DNA of 64,000 nt from Ambrosia x helenae (Eukaryota; Streptophyta; Magnoliopsida; Asterales; Asteraceae). The stretch is taken from NCBI GenBank assembly GCA_030844895.1, contig CM061233.1, positions 37,823,083 through 37,887,082 on the forward strand, in the 5' to 3' direction. Positions 22,206 to 33,854 of the stretch are shown piece by piece. The notes under the pieces were generated by a model, which was given only the letters and a program-made list of their open reading frames with translations, was not told the origin of the DNA and did no database searches. Position 1 is the first letter of the stretch, and each line of letters begins with the position of its first letter. A program made the position numbers and the translations under genes.

Positions 22206-23000
22206 TTAGTTTCTAAGCATTTGATTCCATTCTCGTAGAGCTTGATGGAGTCCATAGAACGCTTTATTAAGTTTGTAGACTTTTTCACGATGAAACGGAT
22301 CCTCAAAACCAGACGGAAGTGCAACATACACCTCTTCCTTCACAATACAATAAAGAAAAGCACTTTTCACGTCCATTTGGTAAACCTTGAATCGTTTGTA
22401 CAAAGTGTAAGATAAGAACATCCGAATAGCTTCAAGGCGTGCAACTGGATCGTATACTTCTTTGTAATTTATTCCTTCGATTTGTCAGAAGCCGAGAATA
22501 ACTAATCGAGCCTTGTTTTAGATAACCACCCCGCGGTCATCCCGTTTGCATTTACAAGTCCACTTTAATCTAATTTTATTCACACTAGGAGGTAAGTCAG
22601 CTAAGTCCCACACTCCTAGCTTTTGGAACTGCTGAAATTCTGTCTGCAGAGCTTGTATCCATGGTTCCTCCGTTAGTGCCTCCTTTATAGTTCTTGGTTC
22701 TTGTTGAGATACATAGATAGGGAAGGACCAATCGTTCTGATTTTCGGCTTTTTTGATCTCTGAATATAAGGCTAGGGTACCTGCATTGTCACTTGAGCTA
22801 GCTTTTCTTAGTTGACTACGTGTCATAACTATGGTAGTTGGATTCCAAATCACATTTTTTTCCACAAATGAGTGTCGTGAATCCGAGATTTCGGATTGTG
22901 CCAGCATTGGATCATCCGAATGAAAATTGAGATTTTCCATGTCTTCAGAAAGATTTGTCTTTGATGCACTTGAAGTAGAAGGAGCAGCGGGTTGCATATT
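22206..23000 (-). pseudogene. Reverse transcriptase N-terminal part of copia element B
   Basis: The frame at 22206-22421 carries KVYQMDVKSAFLYCIVKEEVYV and YKLNKAFYGLHQALREW. The frame at 22518-22997 carries the pre-RT linker and EPRTIKEALTEEPWIQALQTEFQQF. The YVDD half and RNase H are absent. Conserved QMDVKSAFLY is better preserved here than in element A. Confidence 0.75.
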
Positions 23001-24250
23001 AAACCTTGAGAGATCAATCCGCAGATTAAATCCTAGTGCTGCAGAAAAAAAAGGACCAACTTGATTGTTTCATGGAGGGACAATTGGAGCTGTAGTGGTA
23101 AATTCACCATTTCCAGCTTGTACATCAGTAAGGGTTTCTTGTGATTCTATAAACTCTTCGTCTGAGGATGATAAATCCTGAATCTCAGCTGAAATACCTC
23201 CTCTCCGTCTACTGCTGCAGTTTTTCTAAGGGGTCCGTAGGTGATGAGGTATTGGATGTTGTTGATGTATTGACGATGAGCGGATGCACCAGTGGTGAGC
23301 TGGCTGCGTTTTCACATTCATAATACATATGTGCAACAACATTGTCTACCATAGTCTCTACGTTGAAAGAATCAAACAGACTCTTGTAGTCGAACAACCA
23401 GTCGGGTCCAACATCGGGAGCATTAATAGTGTAACGTTGAACCTCAACATTAAGCCATTCTTCAACACGACCAGTTCTTTTGTTGTACACTCTTTTATTG
23501 GGAGTGTTGTATCCAACAAATAACCCTTCCTCTGCCTTTGCTTCAAATTTCTAGTGAGGTTGGATCATGGTGCATGGAGCCCCGAATGATTCCAGAAACT
23601 CTAAGTTTGATTTTTGAAGATTCAGCAATTCGTAAGAAGTCTTACCATGCTTCTTTACCGTCAGAACCCTATTAGAGTATAACATGCGCAGTGAACCGTC
23701 TCATTACAAAAGAATACAGGTAAGTTCGAGTTTGCGAGCATAGTTCTGGCCGCTTCTATAAGAGTCCGATTCTTTCTTTATGCAACCCCGTTATGCTGTG
23801 GAGTATATGGTGCTGTGAACTCATGATGAATACCCTTTTCAGTACATAGTGCCTCCATAGCTTGATTCTTGAATTCTGTTCCATTATTTCTTTGAATCAT
23901 GTGGATCTTCAGCTAATATAAATTTTCAATCTTCATGAACAGATTCTTCAAGATCTTGAAAGTCTCACTATTTTGCTGCATGCATACCACCCAAGAGAAC
24001 CTTGAATAATCATCTGTGACAACTAGACAGTACAGATCTCCATTCTTGCTTTTACGATTGACAGGGCCAAAGAGATCCATGTGCAATCTTTCGAGATGAA
24101 TACTGACTGAGTTGACCTTCTTGGGCTTGTGAGATTACTTCTTTTGCTTCCCCTTCTTTACATGAAACACAGACATCATTTAGATGGAAATTCTTGATTG
24201 AGACACCCTCAACAAGCTAATTCAGTACCAAATGGTCCATCTTCCTCAAG
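23001..24250 (-). pseudogene. Integrase region of copia element B
   Basis: Decayed frames along this stretch correspond to the integrase core. The minus strand near 23870-23905 reads QRNNGTEF, where RSDNGTEF is expected, so the second catalytic Asp is Asn. Upstream, near 24000-24080, it encodes LYCLVVTDDYSRFSWV-like sequence and MDLFGPVN. The tail (23209-23490) has KRTGRVEEWLNVEVQRY and MYYECENAASSPLVHP. No frame is open through the whole domain. Confidence 0.65.
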
Positions 24251-25495
24251 TGAATGTGTCACATTCATCTATGCCACATGATGGAATCCTTTTCTATTGC
24301 CTTTGATAGAAAACAAGTGACCTACCCCTATGCTATAATTGCCTCACTCATATCCAATACATACAAATTATTGACCCTTGAAACTGAAATCATAACTCAC
24401 TCCATCGGAATCTTAAAACCAGGTTTCGGAATTAAGCATGCATTATCATCAAAAACACTGTGAATTTCTTCTTACATATCTGTGAAACACTCAACAAGTT
24501 GTGGTCTATCCGCTTCACATAGCCCATCTTCTCAAAGCTTACTATACCATTACTCATGCTACCTTTCTTGGTGATGTACCCCCCTTTGTTACCGGAAAAA
24601 TCTACATATCCCCCGTTGATATTCTTTATGTCAAATTGTAGGGATAAGTTACCAGTCATGTGCCCAGAAGCTCCACTATCAACAATCCATAGGCTGCTGA
24701 TATGGCCTTGTGGAACTCCCTACACAAACATTAAAAGATTAGTGATTAAGGGGGGACCAAGCCTTGATGGTCTTGGTTCTACCATCATCATCAACAGTTG
24801 GATAATCAATCCATTTTCCTTTAGGAGTTGGAGTTGTGTCCGATGGTCTGATAGCATAAGTTGACAATTCTCCTGCTTTTGTTGATGACTTGAGCCTCCA
24901 AACCTGTTCCGGTTTCTTTGGCTTTGATTTCTTCTTAGTCTTTGGACTGGAAGGTCTTGCCTCAGATTCCTTAGATTGAACAACATGTGGAACCACTTCA
25001 TAATTAACCGCATGTGGCTCACATTTAGGGTTTCCTTTACACTTAGCTGTGGACTTAACTTGTGGCTTAGCCACTGCATTGTCCTTAGGGCTCCCCATCA
25101 TCTTGACATCCTTAGCATCAACTGGCTTTTGGTTTATAGCAATGTTGTTTCATTTTTCATACATAGCCTATTTCCCTTTTTGTTTTTCTGAAAGTTTTGG
25201 GGAAACAGGCTGCTTTGGTTTGCTTGAACTAGGAGCATCATCAACTTTGATCCTCTTGCGTTTAAATTCAGGGCGCACAACAAGTAAATGCCCACGGTCC
25301 CCACATTTAAAACATAATATGTATTCTTCAAATTTGGAAGTTTCTGATTGATTCTTCCTTTGATCCCTTGGTTTGGACATACTAGCGAAGGTTTCACATA
25401 TGTTTGATGTGGGTCACCAACACTTGAAGTGTTAGCCGTTGTACTCACAACATCCTCCTTTGGTAAGACATCAAATGTAATTTTCAAATCTCACA
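24251..25495 (-). pseudogene. Gag 3' end, protease and pre-integrase of copia element B
   Basis: The protease motif DSGASGHMTG is intact on the minus strand at about 24651-24680 and is followed by NLSLQFDIKNINGGYVDFSG and the pre-integrase RIDHNLLSVSQICKKKF. Upstream frames (24739-25101, 25168-25380) hold a Lys/Pro-rich linker and a knuckle-like CFKCGDRGHLLVV lacking the last Cys. Similarity stops near 25495, where the sequence changes to fragments resembling gypsy LTR G0 (TAGGGCTTGTTCATAATG). Confidence 0.65.
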
Positions 25496-26230
25496 GGCGA
25501 AGGACATTGTGCATACACCGAGCTAGTGGGATTGTTTCCCTTTTCTGGGGTATCAACTTTTAGTTAGATGTAGGGCTTGTTCATAATGGTTATTGGTGAA
25601 AGTAGTTTTTGCTCATTTCAGGGATTTTCTTTTGCGTTAGATGTAGGGCTTGTTCGTACTGTGGTAGTTTAGTTGTAATGTTTGATTAGTATAAATCAGT
25701 AAAAACTATAGTGAGTTTTCTTTAGTGGAGTATGCTTGGGAGACTGAACCACCCAAATCGATGTTTTGTCATTTCTCATAACTTCTAACACACGTTACCA
25801 TTACTTCTAACACAAGTTACCATAGTTACTTTATTAAAGCACATCCATGTCCTTATTTGCCCTTGGATTTTAAAAAGAAATTTTGTATTCTTTTGAACTG
25901 TTATATAAAACATAAATATGATCAGTCCTACATATTGGAAGGGGAGGGCAGAATGAATATGGCAACAACGGTTAAAGCTTTTGTATGTAAAATTAAGGGG
26001 TGAATGACAAGAATAGATCCCTAGGTACCAGATTATAGCCTTTATTTGTAGATGTACTGCTTCTTCATAACAATAATGGATCATCAGACCCAATCAGTTA
26101 AGTAACATAGTCAGAAAGTACCATTTAACTATTTAATATATATAATTAATTACTGTCCTTGAAAAAGACAAAATTTAACACGTGCAATTTTTGGATTACG
26201 GTATCATTGCATAAGGTAGTATATTAGACT
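25496..26230. other. Non-coding DNA with gypsy LTR crumbs
   Basis: Two short stretches (25565-25600 and 25600-25665) repeat GTTAGATGTAGGGCTTGTTC and TTTTGCTCATTTCAGGGATTTTC. These phrases occur in the G0 LTR near 31640-31690 and 61365-61410. The rest is unassigned AT-rich sequence with no supported gene. Confidence 0.5.
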
Positions 26231-26235
26231 ACTCG

Positions 26236-26348
26236 GTGTGGTTTAGCTCCGGCACTGAACGACCGGCCGCCACGTCCACCTCCTCATCAAGCCGGGCCTC
26301 CCTCGCCGGCCCTGGGGTGTGGAACTCCGGCAAACTCCACCTGCATCG

Positions 26349-26385
<37 letters not shown>

Positions 26386-26520
26386 CAGACCATTGAGGCC
26401 CGACACCACCGGCTTGTGGTTGCCGCTCGTGCCGTTGCTGGCCCTGGAGGGGCGGTGTTGCCGGGGCGGCATAGGCTTGCCGGTGCCATGCCGTGCCCCA
26501 CACCCACCGGTCTTATCCAA
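26236..26520. repeat. GC-rich patch split by a 34-T run
   Basis: Two GC-rich halves with related words (GCCGGCCCTGGGGTGTGG on the left, GCTGGCCCTGGAGGGGCGG on the right) flank an uninterrupted T run at 26352-26385. Apparent frames on both strands are consequences of composition. It may be a small inserted element, but no terminal repeat or duplication could be fixed. Confidence 0.4.
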
Positions 26521-26572
26521 CGGATATTGTATGTTTGGTTAACGATAACAAAAAAAGTAATGATAATTAGTA

Positions 26573-26792
26573 ATGTCTAACACTTGTAGCCCAGTTGGTT
26601 GAGGGCCTAAATTTCCTATTAGAGGCTTGGGTTCAATTCCCACTAGCTACATTTGGAGGACATTGGTGGAGGGGAAAGTCTGGATGACCCGGTCATTGGC
26701 TTGGGTTCGAGTCCTAATCCCGACCGGTTTTACCGATTATTTCACTGTCGTGCCTTTGGCCGGGTGAGTGGTCGGGTTTACCGATTATTTCA
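26573..26792 (+). mobile_element. tRNA-derived SINE-like unit
   Basis: TAGCCCAGTTGG (26587-26598) fits the pol III A-box consensus, and GGTTCAATTCC (26630-26640) fits the B box, at tRNA-like spacing. A second B-box-like GGTTCGAGTCC follows near 26704. The body ends with two copies of ACCGATTATTTCA. This is the arrangement of a plant SINE head and body; the exact ends and a target duplication are not visible. Confidence 0.5.
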
Positions 26793-27065
26793 GAACCGGA
26801 CCGGACGTCGAACCGGACCCCCGGCGGTTCACCGGTTCGACCGGTCCGACCGGTTCGACGAACCGGCCCAAAAAACAAAAAAAATTAAAAAAAATTAAAA
26901 AAAAATTAAAAAATCCGGTCCGACCGGTCCACAATCCGGTTCGACCGGCCGGTTCACCGGTTCAACCCGGTTCGCTGCAAAAACGGTCTGACTACCCGAA
27001 CCGGACCGGTCCAGGCCCCGGAGCCCGGTCCGACCGGTCCGACCGGCCGGTCCGGTCCGGTTTTC
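26793..27065. repeat. GGTTCGACCGG-type repeat block
   Basis: Dense overlapping GGTTCGACCGG, GGTCCGACCGG and AACCGGACCGG words on both strands, broken by an A-rich stretch (26874-26912). CCGG appears dozens of times. It has strong palindromic character and no gene. Confidence 0.75.
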
Positions 27066-28207
27066 AAAACAATGGGCCCGGGTACTCTCGAGTACCTGAT
27101 TCGCCAAAAGGATACCCGAGAGTGCTCGAAAATTAATTCGTTGGCCGTTGTAAAAAAAAAAACAGATAATTAGTAATAACACAGCAATAATAATAATAAG
27201 GTTTTCTTATTTAAAAAAATTATTATTAATTTATCTGTTTTCTTCTATTTAAAATAGCAAATGGTCCTGTGTGGTTCATCTTAGTCTAAATTTCGTAAAA
27301 TTAAAATTTCAACTAATGAAATTTAGAGTTAATTTCATAGTTTAATAAAACAGTTTTTGACAAAAAGTAGTTGCGTGTTTAGTAAAAGACGTTTTCTAGG
27401 CAGGTGTTAAAATGAGTTAGTGATTTACAAGAGATATTTTACACACGAATAAAAAAAACCAGTTCACACAAGTGAAGTGAAAAGGTAATTCGGGTGAGGG
27501 ACTACATTAAAACGTGGCAAGTGTGAATAGTACATGCTCAAACCTAGAGATGGTAAAAAAAAAAAAAAAAAAAACTGTGCCCAACGGCTATACTTAAAAC
27601 ACGAAACATTTGAGACGGGCAAAACTGATGTCCGATGGGTATGGGGCGAAATTGGTGTTGAAAAAAAATATTTCGCGAGTATGGAATCATTTTCGAATCA
27701 CGTTTTATCATTATAATAAAAACTATTGTATTATAACATTTACCTTATGAAAAATTAACCAATTAAAACTCATTTTAGTTTAATTCTCGTCGTCTATTAT
27801 AATTGTGAAAATTATATTTTGACAGTGTAATATTTCAAATAAATATATAAATACAACCATGCTAAATATTATATAAATAATTGAATCAAGCCATTTGTGG
27901 AAATTTTTTCGGTTTCGTTCGAGCCAATGAACGCAAAACCGAACGAGCCAAAAAGGACATCAAGCACAATTCTGGACATAATCCTTTTGATCTAAGATAT
28001 CCATCTTTGATCTTCTTGCTTGTTTCATCTTCGGTCTTCATTCTTGTCTCGACGAGGTTCCAAATAACCCAAATAAAATATAGGATAACTAAAACAGATA
28101 ACAGAGACAAACCCACAAACAAACATTCCACAATTACAACATAAAGGTTCTTAGGGCTCGATCCATAATCACTACCATACACATAAAGATAAAGGTTTGA
28201 TCCTTTT

Positions 28208-28294
<87 letters not shown>

Positions 28295-28469
28295 TTTCGA
28301 CTATATTAAAAACAAGATCAATTAAAATATATATTTGTCTTATTGTATAAGTGGATTTGATACAACTGTTGGGAATCGCGTGTCATCCGATATGGGTCAA
28401 ACTGACCCGAACACATAAGATCCGGTATGCTATAAAATCATTATATATATATATATATGTATGTATATA
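27066..28469. other. AT-rich intergenic DNA
   Basis: No supported gene. It includes a run of about 21 A near 27554-27573 and a GA microsatellite at 28211-28292. The short reading frames here lack homology features that I recognise. Confidence 0.5.
28211..28292. repeat. (GA)n microsatellite
   Basis: About 41 uninterrupted GA units. Confidence 0.95.
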
Positions 28470-30150
28470 TGTCACACCCCAACAATGCGCAGCGGAAGGC
28501 AAGTCATGATGTAACTGAAGTTGTTACCAGAACAATTTAGCAATCACACAATAATTACGTATGGACATCTTGCTACAATCATCTACTCAAACATATTTAG
28601 TTTTTCAAAGTTAAAAAAAAAAAAGTAAGAACGTGTTCAACAAAGATTAAGCGGAATAAAACATAGTACATGCTAAACCACGCTCTCGACTCTCATGCAT
28701 CAGTACCTGAAAAAACATGCTTAAAAACATCAATAAAAGTTGGTGAGTTCACAAGTTTTAAGGCAAATTCAGATATTTCCTTCTTCAAAAGTGTATGATC
28801 GAGTATCGACTAAACTAAAAACCAAGTAGACTAGCTAGGTCATAAAGCAAGATCGCAACCTAAGGCTCTTAATCAAACAAAGACAATTCTTCCCAAATGC
28901 GCCCCCTGAGCACTTAAGCGTGCTTCTTAAGCGTCTTTCAGCAAAGTATATTCACCCATCATGGCACAGTGCGACTGTCCCAGGAGGGGGTGTCAAACCC
29001 AATAGATCTGTCAACATATTCTGTAGCTCAAAACCTAGAGCTAATGATTAAGATCTGCAGGGAAGTATCCACCTAAGGGGATAGAAGGGCTTCCAACGCT
29101 CACGTCAGGCATCTACGAAAGGCCATCATATGTTTTATACAAGTCTAGTCTACCCATCATACAAGCATGTTAATCCCCCAATAATAAAACATTCAAAAAC
29201 ATTTAAAAGAAAAGGGGCCGTGAAACTCACCTCAAGTGTAACAAATAAGCAATTCCTAGTACAAACTACAGTTTTGTTTCTAACAATACCCTATATACGA
29301 AGGGCTATTTGACTTAGTGTAAATAAAAGATTAAATTTTATAAACCTTTAACCATGGAACCATTGGTGACCATGACGAGTGGTTGAATTTTAGACCTCAA
29401 ATTTATGTATATCGCGTCTAATTACTCGACCCTTAGGTTTACAACTTATATGATCGCACATATAACGTTGTAAGTCAATATCCACATATCTCAACTTAGT
29501 AAACCTATCGATCTATCATAATCAAATCATAAGATATAGCACATATTTCACATAATTACTAGATTTAAGACTCGTTTTCCATAAGAAGCCGTTTTCTAAC
29601 AAAACGCGGCCATTGTTTGTAAAACTCATTTTACTTAAGAACACCTAAAATTTATGGAAATCATTTAAGAAATTAACTCACAAGTCATACGTCACATTGG
29701 TTCATATAATTTCTCCAAATTATTAACATACACTATCTCATCATCTCATCGCCTAGCATGGCGTTTTGTAGCAATTTCATCACATACAAGTTTCCGATAT
29801 CACATATTAATCTATGTACATCACATAAACTTACTTTCCATGTTATGACCTGCATATTTATCACCAAATAGGACCAAATTTGTTGTAATAAAACAAACTC
29901 ATAAACTAGTCGTTTCGCGTATTAAAAATCACGTTTTTGCGACTTTTATCGCATAGTTTTACATTGTAATTATCCTGTCAACATGGAAAATATATTATAC
30001 ATCCAAAATGATGATTTTTATACAGATTTTGACACTAAATAATCCTGTCAACATGGCAAATATATAAAAATCCGTTTCACATTATTTAAAAGTCTTGGAC
30101 AAATGAGTTTTGTGGTGTATTGTGTATTAATATATACTCACGTAGTGTCA
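28470..30150 (-). repeat. Degenerate gypsy LTR fragment, minus orientation
   Basis: The left edge TGTCACACCCC is the complement of a typical gypsy LTR end GGGGTGTGACA. On the minus strand it contains, in order, GAG|GTGAGTTTCACGGCCCC (29230), AGATCTATTGGGTTTGACACCC (about 28986-29010), GTGAACTCACCAAC (about 28741) and TTTTTTCAG|GTAC (28707). These are the conserved boxes of the other gypsy LTRs. The right boundary near 30150 is approximate. No element body adjoins it. Confidence 0.5.
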
Positions 30151-30693
30151 CGTATAATAGGGAGTCCGTAGCACGTCCTTATTACTTGCGGATTTTGGAT
30201 TTAGCTTTTGCAACCTAAGGTGAGTTTTACTACTCTTTTCTCAAAAGCATGCGTCTCGGAGTTTGAGACAACTTAATTCCTGGTTGGGAATTTCTTACTA
30301 AACTTTTCTAGTCCAGGTTTGGGACTACTGTTTTTATCCCGGGTTTTGGGGCGGGTTGATTCCTGGGAGAATCGGGTTTTGCTAGTTTCACTCTTTTTGT
30401 CCTTGATGAACTAAACTGCATACTATCACGGAAGTCCTTCACTATATGCCGAATGAGTTGTCGGGTTATGACAAGCGGGTTATTAGTTGATAGCGCTATT
30501 AGGTTTGACAAACCTCACACCGTGCTGGGAGCCGGGCATGAACTACGACCTTAGATTTTATCATTATTGATAGGCAATGATTGGAGGCAAAAACCAACTC
30601 ACGGGGTGAGTGCATCATTTAAATAGCAGTTCGGTATCTCATTGTTTAGTAATTATGAATGGGTTAGCTACCCTTGGTATACGCTGAACCAGT
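30151..30693 (+). repeat. Gypsy LTR fragment, plus orientation
   Basis: GCAACCTAAGGTGAGTTTTAC at about 30210-30229 repeats the donor-like box of LTR G0 (32515-32533). Downstream text is diverged, with an ACCAACTCACGGGGTGAG stretch near 30594. It ends where the G0 5' LTR begins. Confidence 0.4.
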
Positions 30694-32023
30694 TGTGATA
30701 CCTGGCAAACTCAGGGTAACATTTTTCTAACATATAAGTCTACCTTAGCGAAAACATTCATTTAACATACTTAACTGGGTCAGTTATGTCGGGTTACATT
30801 ATGTATTGTCCAGGGTTCAATGATTCAGAGGATCATTGGGGTCATCTTATGCACACACACGAGTCTCGAGTCCTGTTGTTGGTGCACTTACATAATTGGA
30901 TTAAATGATAACTTGAATTGCTTCATATATGATGTGTAATGTGTGAATACGTGTTTATATGATTAAACATGTTAAACATATGTTAGGATTGCTTGTTCAT
31001 GTGTTAGGATGTGTTAACATGTGTTAAAACGTGTTTAAACGACAAAATCATAGAAAACTGGAAACCAACATATTGGTTCGACACATGGGGGTTCGAACCA
31101 ACATCTGGGTCACTCATTCGACACTCATTTCAAATACGTTCAACCCTTGTAGGGTGCGAACGAACATGGAGTATAAATACCATACTTTGCAACTTTTCAT
31201 CATTTCACAAACCCTAAACGCCTCTAAGTGCTCTCTCTCAACACCAAACTTGTAGGAAGGAGTTTTTGATCTTATTTTTCAAATCCGAACACAAACATAT
31301 CCTCTATATCACAAACAAGAGAAGATTCAAGGTGTGTTTTTAGTCTAAAACCATTTTCATCAATTTTAATTTGTTTTTATCAAACCCTAAGTGTCCAAAT
31401 ATGGTTCAAACATGTCTTCATAGATAAAAACCTTTCTAACATCTTCCTAAACAAAACGTTTTCATTAACAATGAGTTTTCATGCAAAATACATGTGTTAA
31501 TGGTGTTAAACGATGTGTTATGAACTTGTATGGAATTGTTTGATGATTGATTGCTCTGTAGATGTTATAACAATGATCTAGGGCTGTCATTGATGATGAT
31601 TTATGATTGATATGGGTTACAATTGGTTATTGGTGATGTTTTGCTCATTTTGGGGATTTTTTTTGTGTTAAATCTAGGGCTTGTTCATAATGTTATTGAT
31701 AATGAAATGATTAGGGGTTTTCATACACATGATAAACTGAGCATGTTGAGCTATTTGATTGATGATGTTGATAAGTTTCCATATCGGGTAAAGATTGCAT
31801 GCGTATGATGTAACATTTCCATAATTTGCTATTTTGGGTAACTTGTAAAACGGACTGATTTCGAGGTAAAATTGGTAGGGTTTTGTGGGAATAGGTTAAT
31901 GATGTTTAATTGTTGTGAATTGTTGCGTTTTGTGATGTTTTCGGATTGTTTAGATTCGATTTGGTGCATTTTATGAGATTTTGCAGCATTGGGTCGAACC
32001 AAGGAAACTCATTCGACCCTTTG

Positions 32024-32200
32024 AGTGGACGAATGATCTTGAAAAAGGTCGAATGAACTTCAAAAAAGTCGAATGAACTTGAAAAAGGTCGAATGAACTT
32101 GAAAAAGGTCAAATGAACTTGAAAAAGGTCGAATGAACTTCAAAAAGGTCGAATGAACATCTAAAGGGTCGAATGAACATCGAAAAGGTCGAATGAACAT
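32024..32200 (+). repeat. 20-bp minisatellite in G0 LTR
   Basis: About 8.5 tandem copies of a 20-bp unit GAAAAAGGTCGAATGAACTT with few changes. The counterpart in the 3' LTR is at 61751-61924. Confidence 0.9.
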
Positions 32201-32522
32201 GACTTCCAACCCGTTCGACCCCACAACTTCTTTAATGCAATTTTTTATGCAAGCTATGTGTTTTATGCATGATTCTTGTGTGTTAACTATATATACTTGA
32301 TCAATTAGTGTAACGGATCACCAACGTGATGGTCTGTCTGGTGTGTCGGGTTAACGGTTAAACACATTTTTAAACATACGTGGTTATGATCTAGACAATC
32401 GGGGACTAGTTAACCTATGGGTTATTAGTCGGATCACTTATGCAAACATTATGATAAGTCGTCGGTGCTTGGGACTATCAGTTCGTGTCGGGATCCTTAT
32501 TAACTTGAAGGCGCAACCTAAG

Positions 32523-32945
32523 GTGAGTTTTACGGCCCCTATTTCAGTGCTTATGTTTTCTGGGGAGAAACATGCTACCTTGCTTTCATACTGATCATGT
32601 TATGCTAGTGTTATTTTGTGTTCGTACCGTACGATAGTTCAGTTATACCGTTGGGCGGTAGTTTAGTTATCCGTGGTTCGGTAGTTTGGTTGGCTGGGCT
32701 CGGCCGTTCAGTTGACTGTGGTTCGGTAGTTCAGTTATGCCTGGGTTGGCAGTTCGGCTACACACGGGTGTTTCACACCTGGTATCGTATTAGCGGTTTC
32801 ATATATATGCCTGGGTTGTCATCTTTACAGCATAGCAGTAACATGATGGAACGATCAAACTTTTAGAAACGTTTTAATTAAAACCTGTGAACTTACCAGC
32901 GTGTTGTTCTGACGTTTTTAGTAAGTTTTCTCAAGTCGCTAAGGT
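32523..32945 (+). promoter_or_regulatory. Intron-like module in G0 5' LTR
   Basis: A donor-like CTAAG|GTGAGTTTTACGGCCCC starts at 32523, and the acceptor-like GTTTTCTCAAG ends at 32945 (CTCAG in the 3' LTR copy). The length is 423 nt here and 415 nt in the 3' LTR (62251-62665). Splicing is not shown. Confidence 0.45.
32625..32765 (+). repeat. Imperfect tandem repeat CGGTAGTTCAGTTAT in G0 LTR
   Basis: Repeated CGGTAGTTCAGTTA and GGTTCGGTAGTT phrases with a period of about 30 bp. The matching array in the 3' LTR is at about 62362-62500. Confidence 0.7.
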
Positions 32946-33214
32946 AGGAGCTGTTGATAGGCGCACGGTGTCGCATGGCATCTAGGATTCACTTGCATGG
33001 TTTTCAAACGTTGTCAAACCTATGTTATTTACATTTTTTAGTTGTATAGATGTTTAATGCTTCCACTGACGTTGGTTACATTTTGAAAACTTAATGAATG
33101 GTCTACGTTTATTTTACATTTAGTTGTCGTTTATTGTGACCGTTGACTTGGATCCTGGTGTGTCACGCGTCTCGCGGTAAAACCCCGCACATGGAATCTG
33201 AGGGTGCGGCAGAT

Positions 33215-33227
33215 TGGTATCAGAGCC
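33215..33227 (+). promoter_or_regulatory. Primer-binding site of G0 (initiator tRNA-Met type)
   Basis: TGGTATCAGAGCC three bases after the 5' LTR end. It is complementary to the 3' end of plant initiator tRNA-Met, the usual primer of this class of elements. Confidence 0.9.
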
Positions 33228-33854
33228 AATAGTTATAGTGAACTAGGACTGCATGTAGAGTCTAGACTATAACCGAGTTTCACACACTAGACGGTCACAT
33301 ACACATGAGTCAAGTTACATGGTGCATTTACTGGTTTTGGGGGGGGGGGGGGGTTGGTGTCAGTATCATTGATCTTATATATGAGTTGCATCATCCTTTC
33401 TGTCTCTTGTCTATTTTTGTCTTTTACTCCTATCTTATCTTCGTCTTCGGGTTATGAGGATGAAGAAGTTGACTTGTTAACATGGCAGTGCTCTACATTG
33501 TAGTGGATTCGGCACATCCTTGAGATCTGTCCAGGATTTGGACATCTCCCTTCTATACACTAATGGACACACTTGCCTACACACACTATCTTACACTTGT
33601 ACTTGTAGTGGTACATCCTTACGTGTTTTTGTTCGGTGTCTTGAACTTCAAAATCGGAGTACATTCGGAGGACCATGTGGAACAGTTTATCGTTTCGGGT
33701 GCACACGAAATAATAAACTGGGATGCATGAAAGGCTTGGTGGACTCTGTGTTTGGATTGATGGTCCGGGCTAGATTTGGGTCTGAATTCTTGTGATTACT
33801 AGTGGTTTATACTAATGATGAACATGTGTATCTTTATCTCGTGATTGGCGGAAG

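Larger units (their letters stand above)
5940..25495 (-). mobile_element. Ty1/copia SIRE-type element B, 5'-truncated, interrupted by element A
   Basis: In minus-strand order the parts are: gag 3' end and protease (25.5-24.6 kb), integrase (24.2-23.2 kb), RT fragment (22.9-22.2 kb), accessory ORF (22.18-21.68 kb, then 7.56-6.69 kb), polypurine tract and 3' LTR (6.56-5.94 kb). The RT joins the accessory frame directly, so RNase H and the first part of the accessory region have been deleted. No 5' LTR or early gag is present past 25.5 kb. Every frame is broken. Element A (7556-21677) is inserted in the accessory ORF with a 5-bp duplication. Confidence 0.65.
30694..33211 (+). repeat. 5' LTR of gypsy element G0
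   Basis: 2518 bp, from TGTGATACC to GGGTGCGGCA, directly followed by GAT and a primer-binding site. The TATA box is GTATAAATACC at 31171-31181. It matches the split 3' LTR (35979-36132 plus 60586-63038). It contains two tandem-repeat arrays and the intron-like module (32523-32945). No 5-bp duplication matches between 30689-30693 (CCAGT) and 63039-63043 (ATAAT), so one flank was lost or recombined. Confidence 0.75.

Noticed and set aside
26236..26580. Frames with a poly-Phe or poly-Lys run
   Set aside because: They span the 34-T run in a GC-rich patch; composition explains them.
32024..32200. CRISPR-like array
   Set aside because: The 20-bp units are contiguous tandem copies without spacers, inside an LTR of a plant element.
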